A stretch of 64,000 nucleotides of DNA from Siminovitchia sediminis (lineage in GTDB: Bacteria > Bacillota > Bacilli > Bacillales > Bacillaceae_C): the NCBI RefSeq assembly GCF_042680885.1, contig NZ_JBHUEO010000030.1, positions 1 to 64,000 of the forward strand. The letters are read 5' to 3'. A program made the translations under genes and the position numbers. This document shows, in pieces, positions 42,565 through 52,034 of this stretch (position 1 is its first letter; each line of letters opens with the position of its first letter). Under the pieces are notes generated by a model. The model saw only the letters and a list, made by a program, of their open reading frames with translations, was not told where the DNA came from and made no database searches.

Positions 42565-43848
42565 ATGATGACGAAAGAAAAGCAAATCCGCCAAATTGAA
42601 GAAAACTGGAAAGCAGACCGCTGGAAAGGAATTACAAGGCCTTATTCAGCTGAAGATGTTGCAAGGCTGCGAGGATCGGTGGTTGTTGAACATACGTTAG
42701 CCAGGATGGGTGCTGAAAGGCTCTGGAATTTAATAAATACGGAAGACTATATCAACGCGTTAGGGGCTTTGACTGGGAATCAGGCCATGCAGCAGGTAAA
42801 AGCGGGGCTCAAAGCGATATATTTGAGCGGCTGGCAAGTAGCAGCCGATGCTAACCTGGCTGGCCAGATGTATCCGGATCAAAGTTTGTACCCGGCCAAC
42901 AGCGTACCTCAGGTTGTTAAGCGTATTAATCAGACATTACAGAGGGCAGATCAAATTCAACAGTCTGAAGGCGGGGGAGATACGTATTGGTTTGCACCGA
43001 TCGTTGCAGATATGGAAGCCGGATTTGGAGGACCCCTAAATGTATTTGAATTAACCAAGGCGATGATTGAAGCAGGGGCAGGCGGCGTTCATCTGGAGGA
43101 CCAGCTGGCTTCCGAGAAAAAGTGCGGGCATTTGGGCGGAAAAGTTCTTCAGCCTACACAAACAGCTGTACGCCATCTGATTGCGGCAAGGCTTGCAGCG
43201 GATGTAATGGATATACCAACGGTCATTATTGCAAGAACGGACGCTAATGCAGCTAACTTGATTACAAGTGATGTAGATCCGTATGATCGGGAGTTTTTGA
43301 CGGGTGAAAGGAGCCCTGAAGGATTTTACTATACACACCCTGGATTGGAACAGGCCATTTCGAGAGGACTGGCGTATGCGCCATATGCCGACCTTATCTG
43401 GTGCGAGACAGCAGAACCCAATATTGAAGAGGCCCGTCGCTTTGCAGAAGCCATACATGAGAAATTCCCGGGGAAACTCCTTGCGTACAATTGCTCCCCC
43501 TCATTCAATTGGAAGAGCAAGCTGAGTGATGAAGAGATCGCTAACTTTCAACAAGAACTGGGAGCGATGGGGTATAAATTTCAATTTGTTACGCTTGCTG
43601 GATTCCATTCCTTAAATCACAGCATGTTTGAATTGGCTCGTGGATATAAAGAGTCGGGCATGGCAGCATACTCCAAGCTTCAGCAGGCAGAATTTGCTTC
43701 AGAGACGGCAGGGTATACGGCTACGCGCCACCAGCGGGAAGTCGGAACTGGCTATTTTGACGAAGTATCCATGGTGATTTCTGGAGGAACATCTTCTACC
43801 ACTGCCCTGAAGGGTTCTACAGAGGCAGCACAGTTCCTGCAGTCCTAA
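42565..43848 (+). CDS. aceA: Isocitrate lyase
   Basis: This 427-residue ICL-family enzyme splits isocitrate to succinate and glyoxylate, the first step of the glyoxylate bypass. The active-site signature EKKCGHLGGKVL (Cys near residue 194) is intact. Mg-binding is expected in VADMEAGFGGP and HLEDQ. WKGITRPYSAEDVARLRGS is the usual N-terminus. The start is ATG 42565 behind GGGAGAGG, with a second ATG next to it; an upstream TTG reading to 42514 lacks a ribosome site and would run through the leader. No terminator is obvious; a weak one may lie in the 128 bp before the FMN riboswitch. Confidence 0.93.
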   Translation: MMTKEKQIRQIEENWKADRWKGITRPYSAEDVARLRGSVVVEHTLARMGAERLWNLINTEDYINALGALTGNQAMQQVKAGLKAIYLSGWQVAADANLAGQMYPDQSLYPANSVPQVVKRINQTLQRADQIQQSEGGGDTYWFAPIVADMEAGFGGPLNVFELTKAMIEAGAGGVHLEDQLASEKKCGHLGGKVLQPTQTAVRHLIAARLAADVMDIPTVIIARTDANAANLITSDVDPYDREFLTGERSPEGFYYTHPGLEQAISRGLAYAPYADLIWCETAEPNIEEARRFAEAIHEKFPGKLLAYNCSPSFNWKSKLSDEEIANFQQELGAMGYKFQFVTLAGFHSLNHSMFELARGYKESGMAAYSKLQQAEFASETAGYTATRHQREVGTGYFDEVSMVISGGTSSTTALKGSTEAAQFLQS

Positions 43849-43976
43849 TCCCCATGAACTTTTGTTGAAGAGCATGCGTGAACATATTCTTTCATTGATT
43901 TTAACAAAATAAGGAAAAAAGTTAGTCTTATGTTTTGATAAATATATGATATAATACATTCAATCGAATGAAATTT

Positions 43977-44113
43977 TCCTTCGGGGCAGGGTGCAATTCC
44001 CGACCGGCGGTATTGAGACAATTGTCTCTGAGTCCGTGACCCGTCTCTTTTATGAGGGCGGTGGATTTGGTGAAATTCCAAAACCGACAGTGACAGTCTG
44101 GATGGGAGAAGGA
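43977..44113 (+). ncRNA. FMN riboswitch (RFN element)
   Basis: The conserved FMN-aptamer blocks are present in order: TTCGGGGCAGGGTG, then ATTCCCGACCGGCGGT, then GTCCGTGACCC, then GGTGGATTTGGTGAAATTCC, then CCGACAGTGACAGTCTGGATGGGAGA. It controls the downstream rib operon: FMN binding favours the terminator at 44206-44233. A TATAAT -10 lies at 43950-43955, about 20 bp upstream of the aptamer. Confidence 0.95.
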
Positions 44114-44205
44114 AAATGCGTCATTTTTTTGGCCGAAATGGGCATGCCTATTTTTGTCTGTTTTGGGAAGGAAAAATATGACGTTTATTAAAGTTTGCTG
44201 TTTTT

Positions 44206-44233
44206 GCCCCGAAACAAGTTTCGGGGCTTTTTT
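44206..44233 (+). terminator. Riboswitch-controlled terminator
   Basis: GCCCCGAAAC / GTTTCGGGGC stem followed by six T, between the FMN aptamer and ribD. The C-rich 5' arm can alternatively be sequestered by upstream sequence when FMN is absent. Confidence 0.9.
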
Positions 44234-44265
44234 CCGTCAATTATCCGTCATGGGAAGGAGGAACT

Positions 44266-45366
44266 ATGGGAGATAAAGAATTTTATATGAAATTGGCCCT
44301 GCAGTTGGCTGAAGCTGTTGTTGGACAGACGAGTCCCAACCCGGCGGTTGGCTGCGTTGTTGCAAAAAATGGAAAGGTAATTGGCATGGGTGCACACCTG
44401 AAAGCAGGAGAAGCACATGCTGAAGTTAATGCCTTAAAGCAGGCCGGCGATGAGGCTGAAGGTGCAGATCTCTATGTGACACTGGAACCTTGTTCACATA
44501 CAGGAAAAACACCGCCTTGCGCTGATTTAATTATTGAGAAAAAAATTAAACGGGTGTATATAGCTGGCCTGGATCCAAACCCTATGGTTGCCGGAAATGG
44601 GGTTGTAAAACTTCAAAACGCCGGAATACGAGTGGAACATGGAATATGTGAACAGCAGGCCAAAGAACTTAATAAATACTATTATCATTTTATGAAGACA
44701 AGAAAACCATTCGTCACATTAAAAACCGCTGTAACTTTTGACGGAAAGACGGCGGCTTCAAGCGGAGACAGCAAATGGATTACATCGGAACAATCCAGGT
44801 TGGATGTACATCATTACCGGCATCGCCACGATGCTATATTGACAGGCATCAATACCGTGATTCATGATAATCCCCATCTTACAACCCGATTGCCCCAGGG
44901 TGGAAAAAATCCCATTCGAATTGTATTAGATACTTATTTAAAGATTCCTTTAGAAGCCAATTTGTTAAATGATAAGGAAACGCCAACGATCATTGTGTGC
45001 GGGACACAAGCCAGCCAGGAAAAACTCATTGCTATTGAAAAAAAAGGTGCAAGAGTCAAAAAAATGCCTTCCGACACAATTGAACTGGATGACCTTCTTG
45101 TATGGCTGGGGGAAGAAAACTTCCTATCTGTTTTTGTAGAAGGAGGAGGAAGCGTACATTCATCATTTGTAGAAGCCGGCTGTTTCCAGGAGATCGTCAT
45201 GTATATGGCGCCAAAATTAATTAATGACAAAAAAAGTGTCCAAGCCTTTGCCGGTATTCCAAAACAATGGATGAAAGAAGCGGCTTCACTTAGATTTACC
45301 TCAGTGGAACAGATAGGCCCTGATATAAAAATTACAGCTGTGCCCTTGGAAAGGGAGGGGATATAG
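44266..45366 (+). CDS. ribD: Bifunctional riboflavin deaminase/reductase RibD
   Basis: This 366-residue protein carries out the second and third steps of riboflavin synthesis. The N-terminal cytidine-deaminase-like domain (1-145) has the zinc motif HAEVNAL and PCSHTGKTPPC. The C-terminal reductase domain (about 146-366) has LKTAVTFDGKTAASSGDSKWITS. GGAAGGAGG precedes ATG 44266. It is first in ribD-ribE-ribBA-ribH under the FMN riboswitch; ribE starts at the base after its stop. Confidence 0.95.
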   Translation: MGDKEFYMKLALQLAEAVVGQTSPNPAVGCVVAKNGKVIGMGAHLKAGEAHAEVNALKQAGDEAEGADLYVTLEPCSHTGKTPPCADLIIEKKIKRVYIAGLDPNPMVAGNGVVKLQNAGIRVEHGICEQQAKELNKYYYHFMKTRKPFVTLKTAVTFDGKTAASSGDSKWITSEQSRLDVHHYRHRHDAILTGINTVIHDNPHLTTRLPQGGKNPIRIVLDTYLKIPLEANLLNDKETPTIIVCGTQASQEKLIAIEKKGARVKKMPSDTIELDDLLVWLGEENFLSVFVEGGGSVHSSFVEAGCFQEIVMYMAPKLINDKKSVQAFAGIPKQWMKEAASLRFTSVEQIGPDIKITAVPLEREGI

Positions 45367-46011
45367 ATGTTTACCGGAATTATTGAGGAAATTGGAACGG
45401 TTATACGGATAGACCGAAAGGCAAAATCTTTTACGATTCATATTCAGGCCCATACGATTTTGGAAGATGTTCGGTTGGGAGACAGTATAGCCGTGAATGG
45501 TGTCTGTTTGACCGTGACAGATTTTTCTCGCTCCATGTTTCAGGCGGATGTCATGCCCGAAACATTTAAGTCGACTTCGCTAAGATTGTTATCATCCGGT
45601 TCAAAGGTGAACTTGGAGCGTGCCATGGCTGCCAACGGAAGATTCGGAGGGCATTTTGTCAGTGGCCACGTAGATGGTACCGGATTGGTTTTAAATAAAA
45701 AAAGAATGGAAAACGCACTGTATATGGATATTCAAATCCCCGAGGTTTTTCATCCATATGTGATGGAAAAAGGCTCCATCGCCATTGATGGAACATCTTT
45801 AACCATATTTGGGATAGAGAAAGATACTATCACGATTTCGCTTGTTCCTCATACGCAAAGCGAGACGATCCTGGCAGAAAAAAACTTGGGAGACCCTGTA
45901 AATATAGAATTGGATATGCTGGCAAAATATGTTCGTCGTATGCTCGGCAGCAACCAAGAAAAGCAGGAAATTACAATGGATTTCCTAACAGAAAAAGGAT
46001 TTATTAAATAA
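45367..46011 (+). CDS. ribE: Riboflavin synthase, alpha chain
   Basis: This 214-residue protein is built of two similar lumazine-binding halves, starting MFTGIIEEIGTV and, in the second half, GHFVSGHVDGTG. It dismutates two 6,7-dimethyl-8-ribityllumazine molecules to riboflavin. The ATG directly follows the ribD stop, with GGGAGGGGATATAG as ribosome site inside ribD. Confidence 0.95.
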   Translation: MFTGIIEEIGTVIRIDRKAKSFTIHIQAHTILEDVRLGDSIAVNGVCLTVTDFSRSMFQADVMPETFKSTSLRLLSSGSKVNLERAMAANGRFGGHFVSGHVDGTGLVLNKKRMENALYMDIQIPEVFHPYVMEKGSIAIDGTSLTIFGIEKDTITISLVPHTQSETILAEKNLGDPVNIELDMLAKYVRRMLGSNQEKQEITMDFLTEKGFIK

Positions 46012-46035
46012 CAAATACAGCAAAGGGGTGACAGT

Positions 46036-47229
46036 ATGTTTGATTCAATCGAAAAAGCTCTGGAAGATTTAAAAAATGGCAAAGTTATTATCGTCACTGA
46101 TAATGAAGACAGGGAAAATGAAGGAGATTTTATCGCACTGGCAGAAAAGGCGACCCCGGAAGTAGTCAATTTCATGGCAAAAGAAGGGCGTGGGCTGATC
46201 TGCATGCCCATTACGGAACAGAAAGCGTCCGAATTAAAGCTTCCCCTCATGGTGGAGAAAAATACGGATCCATTGGGAACAGCCTTTACTGTAAGTGTTG
46301 ATTATAAGGATTCTCACACAGGGATCAGCGCTTTTGAGCGTTCAGAGACGATCTTAAAGATGATAGAAGACGGGGTAACACCCGAAGACTTTAAAAGACC
46401 GGGACATATATTTCCGCTGATTGCCAAAGAAGGCGGCGTTCTAAAACGCCCCGGCCATACGGAAGCAGCTATTGATCTGGCGAGGCTGTGCGGGGCAAAG
46501 CCTGCAGGTGTGATCTGTGAAATCATGAAAGAGGATGGCACGATGGCACGAACCCCCGACCTGAGGAAAATTGCAGATACATTTGGACTGTCCATGATCA
46601 CCATTAAAGATTTAATTGCTTATAGAAGTTCAACAGAACATCTTGTCAATAGGGAAGCCTCTGCATTATTGCCTACAGAATATGGAGATTTTAAGATCAT
46701 TGCCTATACAAATGTTCTTGATGATAAAGAACATTTGGCTATTGTGAAAGGTGAAATTACACCGGACACGCCCATTATGGTACGAATGCATTCAGAGTGT
46801 CTGACAGGTGATATATTCGGTTCATGCCGTTGCGACTGCGGTCCGCAGCTCCAATCCGCTTTAAGGCGGATGGATGAAGAAGGGAAAGGGGTTCTACTCT
46901 ACCTGCGGCAAGAGGGGAGAGGTATCGGTCTTATTAATAAGCTAAAAGCCTATAATCTTCAGGAAAAAGGGTTTGATACAGTGGAAGCCAATGAAGAACT
47001 GGGATTTCCCGCGGATATGCGTGATTTTACAGTTGGAGCGCAAATTTTAAAGGATTTGGGAGTTCAAAAAATTAGGCTGCTCACAAATAATCCGAGAAAA
47101 CTTTCCAGCCTCGAAGGTTTTGGTTTTGACGTGACTGAGCGGATACCAATTCAACTTCCGTATAAAAGTGAAAATGAGAGATATTTAAAGACGAAAGCAG
47201 AAAAGCTGGGGCATATGCTTACATTTTAA
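46036..47229 (+). CDS. ribBA: Bifunctional DHBP synthase / GTP cyclohydrolase II
   Basis: This 397-residue fusion supplies both precursors of riboflavin. Residues 1-200 are 3,4-dihydroxy-2-butanone-4-phosphate synthase (DNEDRENEGDFI, GHIFPLIAKEGGVLKRPGHTEAAIDL). Residues 205-397 are GTP cyclohydrolase II, with zinc ligands in CLTGDIFGSCRCDCG and RQEGRGIGL. AAAGGGGTG precedes ATG 46036, 24 bp after ribE. Confidence 0.95.
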   Translation: MFDSIEKALEDLKNGKVIIVTDNEDRENEGDFIALAEKATPEVVNFMAKEGRGLICMPITEQKASELKLPLMVEKNTDPLGTAFTVSVDYKDSHTGISAFERSETILKMIEDGVTPEDFKRPGHIFPLIAKEGGVLKRPGHTEAAIDLARLCGAKPAGVICEIMKEDGTMARTPDLRKIADTFGLSMITIKDLIAYRSSTEHLVNREASALLPTEYGDFKIIAYTNVLDDKEHLAIVKGEITPDTPIMVRMHSECLTGDIFGSCRCDCGPQLQSALRRMDEEGKGVLLYLRQEGRGIGLINKLKAYNLQEKGFDTVEANEELGFPADMRDFTVGAQILKDLGVQKIRLLTNNPRKLSSLEGFGFDVTERIPIQLPYKSENERYLKTKAEKLGHMLTF

Positions 47230-47247
47230 TCAAAGGGGAGACAAACA

Positions 47248-47718
47248 TTGAACAATGTGTTTGAAGGGAATTTAGTTGGTACGGGATTAAAAATAGGAAT
47301 TGTTGTAGGACGATTTAATGAATTTATTACAGGAAAGCTGCTGTCTGGAGCAATGGATGCCTTAAAACGTCATGGTGTTTCAGAGGAGGATGTGTCCGTT
47401 GCATGGGTTCCGGGTGCCTTTGAAATCCCGTTAACTGCCAAGAAAATGGCTGAAACGAACAAATATGATGCAATCATCACTTTAGGTACTGTGATACGCG
47501 GTGCCACTCCGCATTTTGATTATGTTTGCAATGAAGCTGCCAAAGGTGCGGCAAATGTTGCGCTTCAATCAGGAGTTCCGGTCATATTCGGTGTTTTGAC
47601 AACTGATACGATTGAACAGGCTATTGAACGGGCAGGAACAAAAGCTGGCAACAAGGGCTGGGATTCTGCAGTTAACGCCATTGAGATGGCGAATTTATAC
47701 AAAGTCATGAGTGAGTAA
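47248..47718 (+). CDS. ribH: 6,7-dimethyl-8-ribityllumazine synthase
   Basis: This 156-residue protein is the beta subunit that forms the 60-meric icosahedral capsid in Bacillus and condenses the two riboflavin precursors. GRFNEFITGKLLSGA, WVPGAFEIP and the catalytic-His loop GATPHFDYVCNEAAKG are visible. It starts at TTG 47248 behind AAGGGGAG, 18 bp after ribBA. A terminator follows 24 bp downstream. Confidence 0.95.
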   Translation: MNNVFEGNLVGTGLKIGIVVGRFNEFITGKLLSGAMDALKRHGVSEEDVSVAWVPGAFEIPLTAKKMAETNKYDAIITLGTVIRGATPHFDYVCNEAAKGAANVALQSGVPVIFGVLTTDTIEQAIERAGTKAGNKGWDSAVNAIEMANLYKVMSE

Positions 47719-47741
47719 TGCAGACAGTTTCAACCTGCTAA

Positions 47742-47785
47742 AAAAACCAGGTATGGAAAAAACGCCTTACCTGGTTTTTTATTTA
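47742..47785 (+). terminator. rib operon terminator
   Basis: AAAACCAGGTA / TACCTGGTTTT stem with a 14-nt loop and T-run, 24 bp after ribH. Confidence 0.9.
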
Positions 47786-47928
47786 GTTTTTTACATGCAG
47801 CTTTTGTAAGTCCATTTTTGGGGGATTCTTTGTAAGACGTCAGTTCTTTCAGCAGGAAAACCGAAGACCTCCAGAGTCTTTGGAAATCTTGTTTTTCGCA
47901 TGGAGTATGGCTGAACTCTCCCTGGTCT

Positions 47929-47967
47929 CGGAAAGTCCACTCCTTCCTTAGGCAGGGAAGGAATCCG
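47929..47967. repeat. Hairpin in the ribH-topB gap
   Basis: TCGGA...TCCGA encloses TCCTTCC...GGAAGGA, giving a 12-pair interrupted stem in a 286-bp gap that also contains other short inverted pieces. A 93-codon leftward ORF here (47791-48072) has low-complexity, Pro/Arg-rich translation and no ribosome site. This looks more like a structured intergenic element, perhaps dispersed, than a gene. Confidence 0.4.
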
Positions 47968-48071
47968 AAACGCCCTCAAGCGATCGAAAGGTTCTTTTCT
48001 TTGACAGGAATAGCAGCCGACAACCATTGGATACGATCCTGTATACACCTTCTGGAATTTCCGTTGTTTCA

Positions 48072-50162
48072 TTAATCTTTCTCTTTCAGTGCGGCTTTCA
48101 ATGCATCGGCCAAACTATTACCAAAGTTCTCATCTATTGAGTATTTCTTCATCAACTGGCGTTCCTCTTTTTTCGAAACAGCTTTTTTTCGATTTTCCGC
48201 TTTTTCTACAAGGTTGCATGTGCGGCATTGAAAATACATACCTGCTTTGCCGTGATGTATTTCCATTTTCTTATGGCATTGAGGGCAGCGGCGGTTCGAT
48301 AATTTCGGATCTTTCCTTTTGCGGAAGTTGCACTGCCGGTCCGAGCATACGAGGATCCTTCCATCCTTACCCTTCATCTCCTTCATCAGAGATCCGCATT
48401 CCGGGCACTTGGTTCCGGTAATATTGTGTGCTTTATACTTTTTGTCACTCTGCTTTATTTCTGACACAAGCATCTTCGTCTGTTTTCGTATATTTTGCAA
48501 GAACTGTCCTGGGTTCCCTTTTCGTTTGGCGATCTCTTCCAGCTCTGCTTCCCATCGGGCTGTCAGCTCGGGTGATTTCAGCTCATCATTGACCAGATCC
48601 ATTAATTGTTTCCCTTTAGGCGTAGGATAAAGCCTGTTATTTGTTCGATCAATGGCCTGGGAGCTAAGAAGTTTTTCAATGATGTCCGCACGGGTAGCCG
48701 GTGTTCCCAAACCATATTTCTCCATTCTGGCAAGGAGATCGGATTCAGTAAATCTGGGAGGTGGTTCTGTAAAATGGCTCGCTATTTCACTATGCTGGAT
48801 ATGGAGTGTCTGCCCTGGCTTGAGATGTTGAAGGATCTTCGTTTGATTTTTCTCTTCTTGCTGTTTAGTTAACACTTTAAAACCTTCGTCCAACACAGTA
48901 GTTTCTTTTGTCAGAAAGGTCTCACCCGCTGCTTCAATCGTTACACGCATGGTCTCATAACGGTAGGAAGGATAAAAGAGAGACATGAATCGTTTAGCAA
49001 TTAAATCAAATAATTTTCTCTCATCCTGTGTCAAGTCTGCCATTTTTACCGGCTCCTCTGTCGGAATGATGGCATGATGATCCGAGACTTTTTGGTTGTT
49101 AAATACACGGGGAGCAAGCACCTTTGCCCGCTGTTTCAAAATAGGCTGAACCTCTTCCTTATATGCGGATCGCAAGGCAACAAGACGATCTTCCATTGTT
49201 GATTTCAAGTCCGTTGTTAAATATCTCGAATCTGTCCTTGGATACGTAACAATTTTATGATGTTCGTATAATCCTTGAAGAACATTTGAAGTTTTCTTTG
49301 CTGAAAAACCAAACCGGCGGTTTGCGTCTCTTTGCAGTTCCGTTAAATCATAGGGCAGCGGCTGCTGCTCAGACTTTTCCTTACGGTCAACTGTTTTCAC
49401 GAGGGCTTTCTGATCTTTTGTTTTGTCAACGATCTTTTTTGCCTGATCTTTTGAAAAGATCTTTTTTTCACCTCGGTGTTCCCATTCGGCTTCGAGATGT
49501 CCCGCCCGTATGTGAACCGTCCAATATTCTTTCGGAACAAAGGATTGAATGTCTTTTTCCTGCTGAATAATCAGCCCGAGTGTCGGTGTCTGCACTCGTC
49601 CGGCGGAGAGAGGGTCGTTATATTTGGTTGTGAGTGCGCGCGTTACATTTAAACCGATCAGCCAGTCAGCTTCTGCCCTGCAAACAGCAGATTCATATAA
49701 AGCCTCATACTCTTTTGCTGGTTTTAAGTTTTGAAAACCTTTTTGGATGGCACGGTCTGTATAGGAAGAAATCCAGAGACGCTTTACCGGTTTTTTCCAC
49801 TTGAGCTTCTTAAGGATCCAGCGTGCCACCAGCTCACCTTCACGGCCGGCATCCGTAGCGATAATGAAGTCACGGACATCCTTTCTTTTCGTCAAAGATT
49901 CAATCCCTTTGAATTGCGAAAAAGTTTGCTTAATAATTTTTATCTCCATCTTATCTGGAATAATCGGTAAATCGTCCAAGGTCCATGTCTTATATTTATG
50001 ATCATAGTCTTCAGGCATTTTTAGTTCCATTAAATGTCCTAAAGCCCATGTCACGATATATCGGGGACCTTCGATATAATGTTTCTTTTTTTCTGTGCAG
50101 CCGAGAACCCGTGCCAAATCTCTTGCAACGCTTGGTTTCTCAGCTAATACTAGTGATTTCAC
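48072..50162 (-). CDS. topB: DNA topoisomerase III
   Basis: This 696-residue type IA topoisomerase relaxes negative supercoils and decatenates recombination or replication intermediates. The N-terminal Toprim domain begins SLVLAEKPSVARDLARVLG and contains TDAGREGELVARWIL. The active-site Tyr is in YPRTDSRYL (about residue 310). Two C-terminal zinc-finger-like modules are seen, CPECG...CSDRQCNF and CPQCHKKM...CRTCN. The start is GTG 50162, because AAAGGAG lies ten bases upstream; the longer reading to 50249 begins before any ribosome site. Confidence 0.94.
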   Translation of the reverse strand: MKSLVLAEKPSVARDLARVLGCTEKKKHYIEGPRYIVTWALGHLMELKMPEDYDHKYKTWTLDDLPIIPDKMEIKIIKQTFSQFKGIESLTKRKDVRDFIIATDAGREGELVARWILKKLKWKKPVKRLWISSYTDRAIQKGFQNLKPAKEYEALYESAVCRAEADWLIGLNVTRALTTKYNDPLSAGRVQTPTLGLIIQQEKDIQSFVPKEYWTVHIRAGHLEAEWEHRGEKKIFSKDQAKKIVDKTKDQKALVKTVDRKEKSEQQPLPYDLTELQRDANRRFGFSAKKTSNVLQGLYEHHKIVTYPRTDSRYLTTDLKSTMEDRLVALRSAYKEEVQPILKQRAKVLAPRVFNNQKVSDHHAIIPTEEPVKMADLTQDERKLFDLIAKRFMSLFYPSYRYETMRVTIEAAGETFLTKETTVLDEGFKVLTKQQEEKNQTKILQHLKPGQTLHIQHSEIASHFTEPPPRFTESDLLARMEKYGLGTPATRADIIEKLLSSQAIDRTNNRLYPTPKGKQLMDLVNDELKSPELTARWEAELEEIAKRKGNPGQFLQNIRKQTKMLVSEIKQSDKKYKAHNITGTKCPECGSLMKEMKGKDGRILVCSDRQCNFRKRKDPKLSNRRCPQCHKKMEIHHGKAGMYFQCRTCNLVEKAENRKKAVSKKEERQLMKKYSIDENFGNSLADALKAALKEKD

Positions 50163-50334
50163 TTCATAAAAACTCCTTTCATGCATCACATGCATATATA
50201 GTATTATAGCGGACGATCGGCAAAAGTGAAAAAACAGAGGCAAGTACATGACGTGAGCCCAAACATAAAATGGCGAAATGAATAGTTTAATGTGTAAGGA
50301 TTATTCCTAATCCTCAACCGGGAGGTGAAGGTTA

Positions 50335-50463
50335 ATGGGCTTCTGGGGCTACGGATGCGGATACGGAGGCTTCGGTTACGGTGGCTATGGCTACGGTAGA
50401 GGCTTTGCGTTAATCGTCGTATTGTTTATCCTATTAATTATTGTTGGCGCGGCCTGGTTGTAA
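50335..50463 (+). CDS. YjcZ-family sporulation peptide, 42 residues
   Basis: This tiny protein has a Gly/Tyr-rich first half (GYGCGYGGFGYGGYGYGRG) and a single hydrophobic helix (FALIVVLFILLIIVGAAWL). It is the layout of the YjcZ/SscA family, small spore-assembly peptides found in the mother cell or spore coat. GGAGGTG lies eight bases before ATG 50335. CATAAAAT upstream (50264-50271) could be part of a late sporulation promoter. Too short for most gene callers. Confidence 0.85.
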   Translation: MGFWGYGCGYGGFGYGGYGYGRGFALIVVLFILLIIVGAAWL

Positions 50464-50470
50464 ACAAAAG

Positions 50471-50497
50471 AAAGAGCGGGGAATTCCGCTCTTTTTC
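50471..50497 (+). terminator. Terminator after the YjcZ-like gene
   Basis: AAAGAGCGG / CCGCTCTTT stem with a 6-nt loop and a T-run; it also sits at the end of the convergent kinase gene. Confidence 0.85.
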
Positions 50498-50515
50498 TAT
50501 TTTAACATATGGGAT

Positions 50516-51646
50516 TTATGCTTTTTCCTCCGGTATGGGGAGTATGATTGTAAAAGTCGTCCATTGTTCATTTGAACTGCATAGTAACTGGCCATGATGT
50601 TTTTCAATTATTTGTCTGGAGACGTAGAGCCCTAAACCGGTCCCTGTCTTTTTAGTCGTAACAAATGGTTCAAAAATATTTTTTATAAGGGAATCTGGAA
50701 TTTTAGGCCCTGTATTGGAGGCTTCGAGATAAACAAGGTTATTTTTCTGGTACCCTTTGATATGTATGACCGATTCCTCATTTGTGTTCGCCATGACTTC
50801 AATGGCATTAAAAATAATATTTATAATAACCTGGCGTATTTCTTCTTGAATTCCTTTTACAAACAAGTTCTTTTGCATATCCTGCTGAAGGCTCACTTTT
50901 AATTCGAGCAATCGGGGATACACAAAGGTAGAGACTTGATCAATCAGATCATTTAATGAAAAAACGACTTCTTCTTGATCAATCTCCTGTTTCTTGGAAA
51001 GCATTAAAAATTGAGTGATCCGGAATTTCAGCTGCTCCAATTCAGATGATATGATATCCATATACGGGAGATCGGGATGCTCTGCACGGAGAAGCTGGAC
51101 AAATCCCTGAACCGTTGTCAACGGATTTCTAAATTCATGGACAAAGCTTGATGTCATTTGGCCTAACAAGGTAAGTCGGTCTTCGTGGGTCGATTGCACA
51201 TGCCGATTTTCCACATCTTCCTCTTCCTGTTTCAAGTTGCAATAACTTATAACGGCACAATAAGAAATATGGTCAAAAATACACAATAAATGCTTATGAA
51301 TTTTTTTAAATGATTCGTTTTCTGTCTGAAAATCGGACAGTTCTTGATAAAGGATGTTTCTTCCTGTATTTATGTCATAGACCAGTTGCTCGACACCGCT
51401 GCTATCTTTTATTTTCACCTGTGCAAATTTATGGGCTGCTTCCTGTATGTATGATGGTAATTCTTCTTGAGATAATGTCAAAGCATGTAAAACCGTTTGA
51501 TAAATGAACTTGCCCTTATCCTCCAGGGCTTCCCAATGCGTTGAGGAGGGCTCAGGAGGAGGCATTGCTTTTTCTTTCCATTTTTTGAGGAAATCAGCCC
51601 TTTTTTGTTCGAGAAAAGATAATACATTGGCCGTGAGCTTGTCCAT
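50516..51646 (-). CDS. Orphan sensor histidine kinase with RsbRD-like N-terminus
   Basis: This 376-residue cytoplasmic kinase has an all-helical, globin/RsbRD-like N-terminal sensor (1-140), a HisKA domain with phospho-acceptor His in SSFVHEFRNPLTTVQGF (about residue 178), and a C-terminal ATPase domain (N box IINIIFNAIEVMAN, then GTGLGLYVSRQIIEKH). No membrane segment is visible. No response-regulator gene is adjacent, like the sporulation phosphorelay kinases of Bacillus, so feeding Spo0F is a plausible but unproven role. The start is ATG 51646 with AAAGGGGGTG upstream. Confidence 0.8.
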   Translation of the reverse strand: MDKLTANVLSFLEQKRADFLKKWKEKAMPPPEPSSTHWEALEDKGKFIYQTVLHALTLSQEELPSYIQEAAHKFAQVKIKDSSGVEQLVYDINTGRNILYQELSDFQTENESFKKIHKHLLCIFDHISYCAVISYCNLKQEEEDVENRHVQSTHEDRLTLLGQMTSSFVHEFRNPLTTVQGFVQLLRAEHPDLPYMDIISSELEQLKFRITQFLMLSKKQEIDQEEVVFSLNDLIDQVSTFVYPRLLELKVSLQQDMQKNLFVKGIQEEIRQVIINIIFNAIEVMANTNEESVIHIKGYQKNNLVYLEASNTGPKIPDSLIKNIFEPFVTTKKTGTGLGLYVSRQIIEKHHGQLLCSSNEQWTTFTIILPIPEEKA

Positions 51647-52034
51647 ACCGCACTTCACCCCCTTTCTATTATATCAGCTGACTTGCAAAAAAACTCCAAA
51701 AGAGAAAAATTCATCCAATGTGTATAACACAATATGACACATTTTGTAAGATACTCCTAAATAAAACAAATTGCACAATTTTTTTACAATCATTGTAACA
51801 TACAAAATATATATGAGACAGGCTTACAAATAGAATTATTGTTTTTAAAAAGTTGTTTTTTATATATTTCAACAGTATTCAGAAAATTAATTAATTTTAC
51901 CTATATACAGTACAGAAGGTCTTATATATAATGAATATAATTTAACTGTATCCTACCCATTTTTTATGGTGTAAAATGGCGAAATGTAAACAATAGGGGA
52001 CTTTAGTCAATCAATGCGGAACGGAGTGGGTAGA
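51647..52034. other. A/T-rich gap with a palindrome
   Basis: This stretch of about 390 bp is very A/T-rich and codes for nothing I can support. It holds a perfect 15-bp palindrome TTACAATCATTGTAA at 51784-51798, and the 14-mer AAAATGGCGAAATG at 51973-51986, which also occurs at 50267-50280 before the YjcZ-like gene. Confidence 0.5.

Noticed and set aside
47791..48072. Leftward 93-codon ORF between ribH and topB.
   Set aside because: No Shine-Dalgarno, its start overlaps the topB stop, translation is Arg/Pro-rich and unlike any family I know, and the DNA is a series of inverted repeats.
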